A stretch of 64,000 nt of DNA from Paenibacillus sp. V4I7 (GCF_030817275.1 NZ_JAUSZD010000002.1:7486001-7550000), one strand, 5' to 3'; numbered from the stretch's first letter, positions 34,466 through 42,726 are shown. Made by a program: numbers and translations. The notes: a model not told the origin generated them from the letters alone.

Positions 34466-35323
34466 TTGAAAATGCGCGTTTCTGCTGTGCAATATCATTT
34501 GCATACGATACATAGTTTCGAAGAGTTCGCCGCGCAGGTGGGGCATTATGTGAAAGTGGCTCAGGAGTTTGAAGCGGAATTTGTGCTGTTTCCTGAATTA
34601 TTTACGACTCAGTTAATGTCTATAGGGGATGAAAATGGTAAGGCGCTGCCCATCGAGGCATTGCCGTCGTATACGGATGCTTATCGAACGCTTTTTCAAG
34701 GGTTGGCGAAGCAAACGGGGATGCATTTGATCGGTGGCACTCACATTACCTCTGAGGAAGGAAAGCTGTATAATACAGCATTCTTGTTTTATCCCGATGG
34801 CCGAATTGGGGAGCAGAAGAAGCTGCATATCACTCCGACTGAAGTGAAGGAATGGAATATGGGTGCTGGGGATTCCTTGCAGGTTTTTGATACGGAAAAA
34901 GGCCGCATTGCGATTCTGGTCTGTTATGATGTGGAGTTTCCGGAAATCGTACGGATGGCGAGAGCACGCGGAGCGGATGTGTTGTTCGCCCCATCTTGTA
35001 CGGATGACCGGCACGGATTCCATCGGGTACGTTATACGTGCCATGCTAGAACAATTGAAAATCAAATCTACGTGGTCACGACGGGGACAGTCGGGGCACT
35101 GCCAACGGTTGATTTCATGAGGGGCAACTTCGGACAAGCTGCGGTGATCACGCCAAACGATGTGCCTTTTCCGCCAAAGGGAATACTGGTAGAAGGCGAG
35201 ATCAACGGTGACATGGTTGTCACGGCTGATTTGGATCTGGAGTTGCTGAACCTCGTTCGGGAAAAAGGCTCCGTCACCACGTGGCGTGACCGCAGAACAG
35301 ATTTGTACACAGATTGGTCCTAA
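34466..35323 (+). CDS. Carbon-nitrogen hydrolase (nitrilase superfamily)
   Basis: 285 residues with the catalytic triad of the superfamily: Glu in LFPELF (about 45), Lys in QKKLHITPTE (about 117), Cys in LVCYDVEFPE (about 154). Such enzymes hydrolyse amides or nitriles, or condense N-carbamoyl compounds; the subfamily resembles the hydrolase half of B. subtilis YhcX. The TTG start at 34466 is preferred because AAGGAGAG lies 7-8 bases upstream. Two GNAT genes follow at short spacing, and YhcX is a natural GNAT-hydrolase fusion, so the first neighbour is probably its partner. Confidence 0.9.
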   Translation: MKMRVSAVQYHLHTIHSFEEFAAQVGHYVKVAQEFEAEFVLFPELFTTQLMSIGDENGKALPIEALPSYTDAYRTLFQGLAKQTGMHLIGGTHITSEEGKLYNTAFLFYPDGRIGEQKKLHITPTEVKEWNMGAGDSLQVFDTEKGRIAILVCYDVEFPEIVRMARARGADVLFAPSCTDDRHGFHRVRYTCHARTIENQIYVVTTGTVGALPTVDFMRGNFGQAAVITPNDVPFPPKGILVEGEINGDMVVTADLDLELLNLVREKGSVTTWRDRRTDLYTDWS

Positions 35324-35355
35324 CGAAGTGAGATCAAGGGGGCTTACAGTGCACG

Positions 35356-36066
35356 ATGGATTTAGAAGCTGCCAAGAAAGTTACAGAGCCGGAGAAATTG
35401 TACGCTAAAAAATTATACGTCTTCGACGGGGATAAACCGATCGAGGCTGTGATTCGCAATTATGGAAAAGGCGATTTTGACGCGCTCATTCGCGTTCAGC
35501 AGGAAAGCTTCCCTCCGCCTTTTCCATCCGAGCTGTGGTGGAATGAGGAGCAGCTCACGGAGCATATCACCCGATTTCCCGAAGGGGCGCTTTGTGTAGA
35601 GGTGGCCGGTCAGGTTGTTGGGTCCATAACAGGGCTTCGCGTAGACTATGAGGAGCAGCAGGCAGCTGACCATAGTTGGTCATCTTTGACGGACGACGGG
35701 TACATCCGAACACATCGTCCAGATGGCGACACCCTCTATATAGTGGACATATGTATTATGCCGGCTTACCGCAAATTTGGTCTCGGCAAGTTGATGATGC
35801 AGTCTATGTACGAAGTGGTCGTGCATCTAGGTTTAAGAAGGCTGCTTGGAGGCGGGCGGATGCCAGGTTATCACAAGCATGCCGCTGTGATGAGCGTGGA
35901 TGACTACGTGAGGGCCGTCATGGCAGGGATATTGAAGGATCCGGTTATTACTTTTTTGCTGCGCTGCGGCCGGACGCCTGTGCAGGTTGTGCCAAACTAT
36001 TTGCAGGATGAGGAGTCACTTAACCATGCGCTTTTGATGGAGTGGCGGAATCCATTTCGAATCTGA
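35356..36066 (+). CDS. GNAT N-acetyltransferase, probable partner of the nitrilase-type hydrolase
   Basis: 236 residues. The acetyl-CoA loop is seen as IMPAYRKFGLGKLMM (about 133-147), preceded by the beta4 strand LYIVDICI. The GRMPGYHKHA segment following is typical of GNAT domains fused to carbon-nitrogen hydrolases. It starts 33 bases after the hydrolase stop in the same direction. Ribosome binding is weak at the annotated start (AAGGGGG 14 bases upstream), which could mean coupling to the hydrolase. Substrate unknown. Confidence 0.85.
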   Translation: MDLEAAKKVTEPEKLYAKKLYVFDGDKPIEAVIRNYGKGDFDALIRVQQESFPPPFPSELWWNEEQLTEHITRFPEGALCVEVAGQVVGSITGLRVDYEEQQAADHSWSSLTDDGYIRTHRPDGDTLYIVDICIMPAYRKFGLGKLMMQSMYEVVVHLGLRRLLGGGRMPGYHKHAAVMSVDDYVRAVMAGILKDPVITFLLRCGRTPVQVVPNYLQDEESLNHALLMEWRNPFRI

Positions 36067-36087
36067 CGAAGGAGTGAAGTTCTTATT

Positions 36088-36759
36088 ATGGAGTACATAC
36101 GGATTACAAGCATAGATAATCCCTTGTTTCGGAGCATGCATGATCTGATGAAAGAGGTATTTCCACCAGAAGAGGTGCTCGAATACGCATTGTGGAAAGA
36201 ACCGCTCGAGGACCCTGGTATCCGGGTATTCGTAGCCGTTCATGAAGGTAAAGTCGTAGGCACAACGGAGTATCGCTACTATGATGACTTCGAGGTGGCG
36301 ATGACGGACTTCACCATTATTGGTCAAGCGGGGCTTGGTATCGGTCGCTTTCTGGCGCGGAAACGCTGGAATGATCTAGAAGTATTGGCAGCCGAATCTG
36401 GCAAGCCGATGCTGGGAATGTTCGCTGAGATTTATGATCCCTATCGGATCGAAGATCATGCTTTCGGCGGCGTGAAGCCGATGGATCCTTATGTACGGCG
36501 TGAGGTATTGTCACATCTGGGCTATAAGCGGATCGACTTCCCATACGTTCATCCCTCTTGGGAGAACAATGGAGAAGCGGTTGAGGAACTCGACCTCTGT
36601 TTCTTGCCGACAGATGAGAATCAAGATGAGTTAGACGCAGGGCTCGTTGTGAAGTTCTTGAAACGCTATTATTCCGTTTTGGCGAATAAGCCGAAGGCTT
36701 GGCATGATATGGTTGAGGGGCTTGAGGGGAAAACGATGTTGGCACTTAAGCCTCTGTAG
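36088..36759 (+). CDS. GNAT-like protein, second acetyltransferase of the cluster
   Basis: 223 residues. The N-terminal half fits a GNAT fold (VFVAVHEGKVVGTTEYRYY strands, then TIIGQAGLGIGRFLARK in the acetyl-CoA loop position). The C-terminal part (GMFAEIYDPYRIEDHAF onward) is not recognised. AAGGAG precedes ATG 36088, 22 bases after the previous stop, so the hydrolase and both GNATs form one operon. Specific role unknown. Confidence 0.75.
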   Translation: MEYIRITSIDNPLFRSMHDLMKEVFPPEEVLEYALWKEPLEDPGIRVFVAVHEGKVVGTTEYRYYDDFEVAMTDFTIIGQAGLGIGRFLARKRWNDLEVLAAESGKPMLGMFAEIYDPYRIEDHAFGGVKPMDPYVRREVLSHLGYKRIDFPYVHPSWENNGEAVEELDLCFLPTDENQDELDAGLVVKFLKRYYSVLANKPKAWHDMVEGLEGKTMLALKPL

Positions 36760-36775
36760 GGGTATCAAAAGTGGA

Positions 36776-36966
36776 TAGAAGTCTCTAAAGGCTTCTATTT
36801 CATCAACTTAATGTAAAAGATTAAGATTAGAGTCCTTAAAGGCTATTATTTGGGAAGTTTTTTTGAAATGCATTCTTTTTAGCATAGATAGCAGTCCTTA
36901 GAGGCTTCTATTTTATTAAATCTACTGAAAATGTAAAAATAGGAGTCTCTACAGACTCCTATTTTT
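36776..36966 (+). repeat. Array of four related hairpins ending in a terminator
   Basis: Four units of the form ATAGnAGTC, six-base loop, GRCTnCTAT lie at about 36776-36799, 36826-36849, 36885-36908 and 36938-36963, spaced 50-60 bases. Loops read TCTAAA, CTTAAA, CTTAGA and TCTACA. Each is followed by a T run. The last has a perfect ten-pair stem (AATAGGAGTC/GACTCCTATT) plus TTTTT and is a good terminator; the earlier ones are imperfect. The array fills the gap between the GNAT and SRPBCC genes. Confidence 0.75.
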
Positions 36967-37031
36967 GTTGAGAAGCTCAATATCGTGTAATAGTGCTCTG
37001 TATAACACCACGAATTGCTCCTGTTTACTCC

Positions 37032-37481
37032 CTACCAACCAAAATCCAATGTCTTTCCAGTCTCCGCCAGTGTCTTGATATTGCTCAGAATCATCCACCA
37101 ACTTGCCTTGGTAGTCTCAAAGCTTGGGTGGTCGGGTGTCCAATTATCATTGACCAGCGTTAGTTTCGTACAGCTCCCAACAGTCTCAAGTGAGAATGTC
37201 ATTCTAGATTCAAAGTCCGCATGATTCGGGTTGTAAGATGGACCGGCATGTTCGGTACAACTTATGAGCTTTTCCGGTTCGTATGCTAAAATCTTACCAT
37301 ATACATGAACGGTTTCCTCACCGTCATTACCAGGTCCCACGTAAGCATAATCGGATCCAATTTCAAAAGTAGACTGAAGCACACTGCCAAAGAGAATCTT
37401 ACGCGTCCCCTCTGGAGTCACGAGAATATCCCACACTTCTTTAAGTCCTGCCCCAATGTAAAATTCGTATTTGAGTTCCAT
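37032..37481 (-). CDS. SRPBCC/AHSA1-type START-fold protein
   Basis: 149 residues. The opening LKYEFYIGAGLKEVWDILVTPEGTRK and the closing WWMILSNIKTLAETGK helix are typical of activator-of-HSP90-like START domains, which bind small hydrophobic ligands in Bacillota. Many lie next to an ArsR or AraC gene; here an AraC gene is divergent, 89 bases away. GGAGTG precedes the ATG. Ligand unknown. Confidence 0.88.
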   Translation of the reverse strand: MELKYEFYIGAGLKEVWDILVTPEGTRKILFGSVLQSTFEIGSDYAYVGPGNDGEETVHVYGKILAYEPEKLISCTEHAGPSYNPNHADFESRMTFSLETVGSCTKLTLVNDNWTPDHPSFETTKASWWMILSNIKTLAETGKTLDFGW

Positions 37482-37570
37482 ATACTTCCACTCCTTCGGT
37501 ATGTGATATGATTAATTATAGATGGTTGAACAACCTATGTATTGTAAAAACGCGACAAGGAGAGAGCGAA

Positions 37571-38374
37571 GTGATTCCCAAAGCCACCAAGCCCAGCCTA
37601 GGTATTATGAATCTGCAGCAAGGCGAGCAGAAATTCCAGCTTTCGCGACATACCCCGTCTGAAGATCTAGCCTATTTCATACGACATTACTGGATAGTTA
37701 GGTGGGATTTAACCAACCAAGATCCTTATTTGCAGCATGTTATCCCGAATCCCTGCGTTAATCTCCTCGTTGAGCCAGGTCGAACGGCCATCTATGGTCC
37801 AGGGAAAGAGAAGTATGGGCATTATCTGCAAGACCAAGGATGCGTGTTCGGCGTCAAATTCAAGCCTGGCGGATTTTACCCTTTTTTAAAGCAGCCGATT
37901 TCTGATTTGTTGAACAATCCTATGAGTGTCATGAGCGTTTTTGATATAGATCCTCGTCAACTTGAGACGAATATTTTTGCACAGGTAGAAGATTGCCATA
38001 TGGTCAATCATATCGAGCAACTGATCCGGCCCAAGCTTCCCGAACAGGATGAACAGGTCGTTTTTGTTAATAAGATCATCGATTATATCAATCAGAAGCC
38101 CGATCTGACCAAAGTCGATGCCCTCTGCGATTACTTCAATGTGAATAAAAGAACGCTGCAGCGCTTGTTCGACCACTACGTCGGAGTTAGCCCCAAGTGG
38201 GTGATCAAGCTGGCCCGAATCCAGAACGCAGCTGAGACGACGGATCTAAGCCGGAGACATAACTGGTCCAAGCTTTCCATGGATCTCGGATATCATGACC
38301 AGTCGCATTTTATCAAGGATTTCAAGTCCATTATCGGCCAGACTCCTGATGAATATGCTCGTGTGACGGTATGA
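37571..38374 (+). CDS. AraC family regulator with DUF6597-like N-terminus
   Basis: 267 residues. The N-terminal part (FIRHYWIVRWDL, HVIPNPCVNLLVEPG, FGVKFKPGGFYPFL) is the usual DUF6597-type domain. The C-terminal HTH_18 domain spans about 170-265 (ALCDYFNVNKRTLQRLFDHYVGVSPK and LSMDLGYHDQSHFIKDFK). The GTG at 37571 has AAGGAGAG upstream; the longer in-frame start at 37508 does not. It is divergent from the SRPBCC gene, which it may regulate. Confidence 0.87.
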   Translation: MIPKATKPSLGIMNLQQGEQKFQLSRHTPSEDLAYFIRHYWIVRWDLTNQDPYLQHVIPNPCVNLLVEPGRTAIYGPGKEKYGHYLQDQGCVFGVKFKPGGFYPFLKQPISDLLNNPMSVMSVFDIDPRQLETNIFAQVEDCHMVNHIEQLIRPKLPEQDEQVVFVNKIIDYINQKPDLTKVDALCDYFNVNKRTLQRLFDHYVGVSPKWVIKLARIQNAAETTDLSRRHNWSKLSMDLGYHDQSHFIKDFKSIIGQTPDEYARVTV

Positions 38375-38407
38375 AAAAGGTGCCGGCATGAAATTGTCGG
38401 CACCCCA

Positions 38408-38629
38408 TTAAGCGGTCGCTCGCCGAGCGACGCAGAGATCCAGCGGCAGCCATGCTGCGTGCACGAGCATGTGCGCAACGATGGCAGCGGCGAGGCCATG
38501 CTTCCAGAACAGCCAGCCTGCGGCAGCATACGAAGGCGCGTGCCCTGCTGCGAATGCGATGCCGCTCACGATGATCGACAAAGTAAGAGATCGTAGTAGT
38601 CGTCTATTTTTATGAAGTGGAATTGGCAT
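38408..38629 (-). CDS. Fragment of a CPBP family intramembrane protease (73 aa)
   Basis: The segment SYAAAGWLFWKHGLAAAIVAHMLVHA matches in part the last conserved motif of CPBP (CAAX protease-like) membrane proteins. The first motifs (EExxxR and FxxxH) are missing. An AAGGAAG site precedes the ATG, so the short frame may still be translated, but it looks like the remnant of a larger gene. It lies 20 bases behind the yxlD-like gene and would be the last cistron of the sigY operon. Confidence 0.6.
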   Translation of the reverse strand: MPIPLHKNRRLLRSLTLSIIVSGIAFAAGHAPSYAAAGWLFWKHGLAAAIVAHMLVHAAWLPLDLCVARRATA

Positions 38630-38648
38630 TTGTCACTTCCTTGTACGA

Positions 38649-38870
38649 TTACTTTTTGCGTGACCAGATACGGTGTATTTTACGAACTGCGAATAGATAG
38701 ACGATGAAGGGGGTCGGCACTTGAATGATCCCCCAGATCCCCCAAAACCATGGGTATTTCGCGCTGCGTTTGTGTGCATCCATGAACAGCCATGTGCTTT
38801 GTGTGAGTAGAAGAAGAGGGATGCCGATCCATGCCCAGAGGGGCAGTTGATCCCATTTTGAATCATTCAT
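38649..38870 (-). CDS. yxlD: YxlD-like membrane component of the SigY anti-sigma system
   Basis: 73 residues with two hydrophobic segments (about 10-30 and 42-64) and a basic tail. Size, topology and place (third in sigY-x-x) match B. subtilis YxlD, which with YxlC restrains sigma-Y. It overlaps the upstream gene by 8 bases and has an AGGAGG site. Sequence similarity alone would be weak; the call rests mainly on context. Confidence 0.7.
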   Translation of the reverse strand: MNDSKWDQLPLWAWIGIPLLLLTQSTWLFMDAHKRSAKYPWFWGIWGIIQVPTPFIVYLFAVRKIHRIWSRKK

Positions 38871-39216
38871 AGCGGTGTTCCTCCTGTTTGCGAACGAACA
38901 GCCAGACTAAAGGCGCTACAACAGCGAGAATTTGAAAAATGATGAAAACAACAGGCTGTGCATTCATCATTACATATAAGAGTGAGAGCAGCAGCAGGGC
39001 AGCTATCCACAATTTGAGCAAGTCTCTCCAGAGCTTTGAACGCTGTTTGTTTTGCGTTTCAACGATTTGCTGATCGAACCAAGTGGGGCTTGGTGTGAAA
39101 GCCGGAAAGAGCTCATCAAGCCGTTGAAGCCCTTCTTGCAGCTGTTGTGCCGTCATCTCATCCTTGCTTTTGCCATTTTCTGAACCTTCTCTTTTCTTTG
39201 GATCTTCCGGTTCCAT
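38863..39216 (-). CDS. yxlC: YxlC-like anti-sigma-Y protein
   Basis: 117 residues: a polar N-terminal half with LQRLDELFPAFTPSPTWFDQQI, then two membrane helices (about 68-85 and 90-107). This fits YxlC, the anti-sigma factor of SigY. The ATG follows the sigY stop directly, and AAAGGAG lies inside the end of sigY, so the two are translationally coupled. Charged stretch KKREGSENGKSKDE at the start is not conserved. Confidence 0.75.
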   Translation of the reverse strand: MEPEDPKKREGSENGKSKDEMTAQQLQEGLQRLDELFPAFTPSPTWFDQQIVETQNKQRSKLWRDLLKLWIAALLLLSLLYVMMNAQPVVFIIFQILAVVAPLVWLFVRKQEEHRYE

Positions 39217-39750
39217 CTACGCCAGCTCCTTTCGCAATTGTTTGAGTGCATGATGCACTCTGGATTTGACGGTACCCTCAGCAATCCCCAGCATGTCACC
39301 GATTTCTTCATAGGTATAACCGTAGTAATGCTTGAGAATTACCGGAATGCGAGCCTCCTGCTGCAGCTCGGCTAATGCGTTCAGCACCTCAGGCCATTTC
39401 TCGTTCTGTTGCCCGGCTTGCCACTGCATCCGGCGCAGCGATTGATCTTGCTCTTGCTGGTGCCAGAGCTTTTCCCGCTTTTTGCGCCGTACCTGGTCCA
39501 AGAAAAGGTTCGTGGCAATCGTGATCAGCCAAGATGAAAACTTCGATTGTCCATTATACAGCCTGATCTTCTCTATGCACTTGATCATCGTTTCTTGGGT
39601 AATATCTTCAGCTATATGCGAGTCCAGCGTAATTTTCAACATATACTTGTATACAAAAGCAAAGTGCTGCTGCAGCAGCAAGGACAGAGCGGCATTGTCT
39701 CCGCGTATGGCCTGACGAATTAATTCGTGCTCTTCCAAGTGAGTGAACAT
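39217..39750 (-). CDS. sigY: ECF RNA polymerase sigma factor, SigY-type
   Basis: 177 residues. Region 2: FVYKYMLKITLDSHIAEDITQETMIKC and SSWLITIATNLFLDQVRRKKRE. Region 4: HYYGYTYEEIGDMLGIAEGTVKSRVHHALKQLRKEL. The length equals that of B. subtilis SigY, and the yxlC/yxlD-like partners downstream support the name. A TGAACG/CGTA promoter directly upstream indicates autoregulation. The B. subtilis yxlEFG cistrons are not present here. Confidence 0.85.
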   Translation of the reverse strand: MFTHLEEHELIRQAIRGDNAALSLLLQQHFAFVYKYMLKITLDSHIAEDITQETMIKCIEKIRLYNGQSKFSSWLITIATNLFLDQVRRKKREKLWHQQEQDQSLRRMQWQAGQQNEKWPEVLNALAELQQEARIPVILKHYYGYTYEEIGDMLGIAEGTVKSRVHHALKQLRKELA

Positions 39751-39775
39751 CCTCTCTGCCTGAATTCATTGATAA

Positions 39776-39801
39776 TACGAACAGCTCCAATACATCGTTC
39801 A
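39776..39801 (-). promoter_or_regulatory. Putative sigma-Y autoregulatory promoter
   Basis: On the minus strand TGAACG (39796-39801) and CGTA (39776-39779) are separated by 16 bases. ECF sigma-Y promoters in B. subtilis have a TGAACG-type -35 and a CGTC-type -10. The site lies 26 bases before the sigY start codon. Confidence 0.6.
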
Positions 39802-39907
39802 ATGTGCACGAAAATTTATGTAAAATTATTTATTAGCTTACCACGCCATAGTTCAGACATGTATAATGACATCAGGTAAGAACACTAGAATGATGGAGGA
39901 CAACATT

Positions 39908-40798
39908 TTGAAACAAGGCATATTACCAAGAGCAGGACTGTCACCGCAGGAGTTGGAGGAAGTTCGGAAGCTTTGGGAGGTTTGTAATAGCCATGACCAT
40001 ATCGAGATTAAACTGAACTGGAGCACACTATCGGACCGTCCAGCAGGCGTGACGAATGACTTTTTATTTTACCAAAATGACCGTATTGTCGGCTTTTTGG
40101 CTATATATTGCTTTATGTCGACGGAAGTAGAGATTAGCGGGATGGTGCATCCAGAGGCGCGGCGTCAAGGTATTTTTGACCAATTGGTTCAAACAGCGAT
40201 AGCCGAGTGTCGGCGCAGAGAAGTACCAAAGCTGATTTTTATTAATGAGCGTGGGTCGGAAAGCGGCAAAGGTTTCCTTACGAATCTAGGTGCAACATAC
40301 AGTTTTTCGGAATATGTCATGGAGTTTCAAGAGCAAGCAGAAGCGACTCCGCAAGCTTTGGATTTAGATGATGGTATTGCCATTCGTTTGGCGGATGAGC
40401 AGGATACGGAACTGCTGGTTAAGCTCAATATGTCAGGGTTCGACATGTCGGAGAGCGACACGAGAGAGTATGTCACCCAAACCATTACCGGTGCTAAAGA
40501 GCGGACGTGGATCGCGGAGCTTGGCGAGAAGAGAGAGCCCATTGGGAAGATCGGAGCCATGGTCGAAGCAGAAGAGAGTGGATTCATCTATGGCTTTTGT
40601 GTAGTGCCGACGTATCGTGGTAAAGGCTATGGGCGGCGTATTTTGAGCCAAACGATAACAGAATTAAAACAGCGGGATCATGCTAGCGCCATAAAGTTGG
40701 AAGTATCTGTTGAGAACGAAAAGGCGCTAGGCTTATACGAATCATGTGGCTTTAAAACGAAAAATGCGAATGACTATTACGTGCTTTTACTTAGCTAA
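39908..40798 (+). CDS. Double-domain GNAT acetyltransferase
   Basis: 296 residues with two GNAT modules: the first about 1-140 (MVHPEARRQGIFDQLVQ in the acetyl-CoA loop), the second about 150-296 (FCVVPTYRGKGYGRRILSQT, then ALGLYESCGFK). The TTG at 39908 is taken as start because GGAGG lies 8 bases upstream; frames from 39866 or 39893 include that site. Substrate unknown. A very strong terminator follows. Confidence 0.85.
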   Translation: MKQGILPRAGLSPQELEEVRKLWEVCNSHDHIEIKLNWSTLSDRPAGVTNDFLFYQNDRIVGFLAIYCFMSTEVEISGMVHPEARRQGIFDQLVQTAIAECRRREVPKLIFINERGSESGKGFLTNLGATYSFSEYVMEFQEQAEATPQALDLDDGIAIRLADEQDTELLVKLNMSGFDMSESDTREYVTQTITGAKERTWIAELGEKREPIGKIGAMVEAEESGFIYGFCVVPTYRGKGYGRRILSQTITELKQRDHASAIKLEVSVENEKALGLYESCGFKTKNANDYYVLLLS

Positions 40799-40807
40799 AA
40801 AAGAAGT

Positions 40808-40851
40808 AAAAAGGATAGAGAGGCAGCCTTGGCTGCCTCTCTATCCTTTTT
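40808..40851 (+). terminator. Exceptionally long perfect terminator stem
   Basis: A 21-pair perfect stem: AAAAAGGATAGAGAGGC... (40808-40828) with its complement (40831-40851), loop TT, ending in TTTTT. It can act in both directions. Confidence 0.9.
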
Positions 40852-40858
40852 ATAGTTG

Positions 40859-40966
40859 ATAAGAAAGTATAAGTTTATACGGTAGCTTCGTATCAACCTT
40901 AACAAACACGGTCGTCCCTGAAGGACGACGAATTCGTTTATCCTTGAAAGAATAAGAAAGTATAAG
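40859..40966. repeat. Paired copies of the ATAAGAAAGTATAAG repeat
   Basis: The 15-mer ATAAGAAAGTATAAG occurs at 40859-40873 and 40952-40966 and a third time at 43749-43763, always in the same orientation. Between the first two lie hairpins ATACG..CGTAT (40877-40893) and GTCGTCC-CTGA-AGGACGAC (about 40911-40929). A minus-strand frame crosses the repeat (40850-41077, 75 codons), but it has no ribosome binding site and its LILSY segments are only the repeat translated twice. The remaining bases to 41192 show nothing but a 22-codon frame at 41104-41172. Confidence 0.65.
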
Positions 40967-41192
40967 ATACAGCACATTTTCCATTGGGAGTGGATCTAGC
41001 CCATTCATATTCATATTGTTGCAAAGTTTGCAATAACCTACAGCCGGTACACATGCTGTAACGATCTTTTTCATCATTTCAGTCGCGAGGGGGATGTGGA
41101 ATCGTGTCAGTAACCATATATTTCATCTTTACAGACGAGAAGTTGGCGGATTGGTATCTTAACGAGCAGTGATAGCAAGAGAAGTTCGTTTG

Positions 41193-41600
41193 TTATTCAT
41201 TCTCAGCGAAATCATGAGACGCAGCCGACTGATCATAACGATCTCTTGCTTGTTCTACATCGGAATAATGATCGACCGTCCAATTTTTTAACTCCTGCAT
41301 CGGTTTCAACAAACTTTCACCGAGCGGAGTTAGTGAATAGTCAACACGAGGCGGAATGGTTGGCGTCAGATGGCGCATGACAAGTCCGTCCCGTTCCAGT
41401 TGACGCAAGGTTTGGGTTAGCATTTTTTTGGAAATGCCTTCAATACGCCTTCCCATCTCTCCGTATCGTGCGCTGCCATTCTCCAAGGCATAGAAGACAA
41501 GCACTGTCCATTTGCTCGAAATGATCTCAAGCATCCTGCTGTAGCCGCAAACTTTCAAGGATATGTCAGGATGGTTTCCTTTGTCGGTGAAGAACATCAT
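41193..41600 (-). CDS. HxlR (DUF24) family transcriptional regulator
   Basis: 135 residues. Winged helix with the family hallmarks: an N-terminal Cys in VCGYSRMLEIISSKWT (about 18), then FYALENGSARYGEMGRRIEGISKKMLTQTLRQLERDGLV and the wing PPRVDYSLTPLGESL. The Cys before the first helix is the redox-active residue in several members (YodB, HypR types). GGAGG precedes the start. It is divergent from an alcohol dehydrogenase gene 112 bases away, its probable target. Confidence 0.9.
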   Translation of the reverse strand: MMFFTDKGNHPDISLKVCGYSRMLEIISSKWTVLVFYALENGSARYGEMGRRIEGISKKMLTQTLRQLERDGLVMRHLTPTIPPRVDYSLTPLGESLLKPMQELKNWTVDHYSDVEQARDRYDQSAASHDFAENE

Positions 41601-41638
41601 TTACCTCCTAATGCACCTTTTGGTGCCCTGTGAACAAA

Positions 41639-41652
41639 TAAGTGCCTACTTA
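41639..41652. promoter_or_regulatory. Inverted repeat in the HxlR/dehydrogenase divergent region
   Basis: TAAGT-GCCT-ACTTA lies between the divergent genes and abuts a promoter for the dehydrogenase (TTACTC 41650-41655, 17 bases, TAATAT 41673-41678). It is the natural HxlR operator candidate. Confidence 0.55.
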
Positions 41653-41712
41653 CTCAATTTTATTTGATGGGCTAATATATGTCTATGTTGAGTTGTGAAG
41701 GAGAGATACCCT

Positions 41713-42726
41713 ATGAAAGTTATTCAAATCCAAGGTGGTTATGGTCTTACACATGTTAAGCAGGCAGAACGTCAAATACCGGTTCCGGGGCCAAATGAGG
41801 TGCTTATCAAGGTTCGGGCGGTTTCCCTGAACTCCCGTGATCTGGGTGTCATTGCCGGTTTCTATCAACCAGATCTGTCGAACCCGTTGGTACTGACTTC
41901 TGATGCTGTTGGCGAGGTTGTTGCTCTTGGTGCGCAGGCATCCAAGTTCAGTATTGGCCAACGGGTCAGCGGCATTTTTACGCAAAGTTGGATTTCTGGT
42001 GAAGCGACCCAGGCCAACTGGAGTAGCACGCTTGGCAGTCCCCTAGACGGGATGCTGGCTGAATACGTGGTCTTGCCTGAGCAAGGACTCGTGTATGTAC
42101 CGGATTACCTGACAGATGCGGAGGCAGCGACATTTCCATGTGCCGGAGTGACGGCGTGGCATGCAATTATTGAAGAAGGGAATGTCAAAGCAGGTGATAC
42201 GGTCGTGGTGCAGGGGACAGGAGGCGTTTCTTTGTTTGCACTGCAATTCGCCAAGCTTCAAGGAGCGTCCGTTATCGTGACGTCAAGCAGCGATGAGAAG
42301 CTAGAGAAAGCCCGTCAGCTGGGTGCGGATTTTGGGATTAATTACAAGGTTCATCCTGAATGGGAGAAAGAGGTACTAAAGCTTACCGAAGGTCGAGGTG
42401 CAGACCATATTATTGATGTGGGCGGAGCGGAGACACTTAATCAATCTATCACAGCACTTCGTGTTGGAGGCCGAATCAGCATCGTTGGACTTCTCTCCGG
42501 CGGCTCGGTAGAAGGTTTCCAAGTGGTGCCTGCGATTTTGCGCAGGGCGCGGCTTCAGGCTATTAATGTGGGGAGCAGAGAGATGTTTGAATCCATGAAC
42601 CGTGCCATTACGAATCATAAACTTCGTCCTGCGATTGATCGCGTTTTCCCATTTGAACAGGCTATTGACGCTTTCAAATATTTCGAAAATGGTTCTTACT
42701 TCGGAAAGATCTGCATTACGCTTTAA
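41713..42726 (+). CDS. NAD(P)-dependent alcohol dehydrogenase/quinone reductase (MDR family)
   Basis: 337 residues. N-terminal GroES-like domain (VRAVSLNSRDLGVIAGFY, LTSDAVGEV), Rossmann domain with VVQGTGGVSLFALQFAK (about 167-183). The PCAGVTAWHA segment is typical of the zinc-dependent alcohol dehydrogenase-like NAD(P) family, yet the zinc-binding Cys/His of true alcohol dehydrogenases are not evident, so quinone or aldehyde reduction is likely. ATG 41713 follows AAGGAGAG. Probably controlled by the divergent HxlR. Confidence 0.87.
   Translation: MKVIQIQGGYGLTHVKQAERQIPVPGPNEVLIKVRAVSLNSRDLGVIAGFYQPDLSNPLVLTSDAVGEVVALGAQASKFSIGQRVSGIFTQSWISGEATQANWSSTLGSPLDGMLAEYVVLPEQGLVYVPDYLTDAEAATFPCAGVTAWHAIIEEGNVKAGDTVVVQGTGGVSLFALQFAKLQGASVIVTSSSDEKLEKARQLGADFGINYKVHPEWEKEVLKLTEGRGADHIIDVGGAETLNQSITALRVGGRISIVGLLSGGSVEGFQVVPAILRRARLQAINVGSREMFESMNRAITNHKLRPAIDRVFPFEQAIDAFKYFENGSYFGKICITL

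Noticed and set aside
36776..36966. CRISPR array
   Set aside because: Repeat units are imperfect hairpins with T runs, with spacing of AT-rich filler and no cas genes; terminator-like.
40850..41077. 75-codon minus-strand frame (MMKKIVTACVP start)
   Set aside because: No ribosome binding site, and its C-terminal half is the translated ATAAGAAAGTATAAG repeat; treated as repeat sequence.
41104..41172. 22-codon plus-strand frame starting GTG with GGGGGATG upstream
   Set aside because: Too short, no recognisable feature, and the spacing to the purine-rich site is loose.
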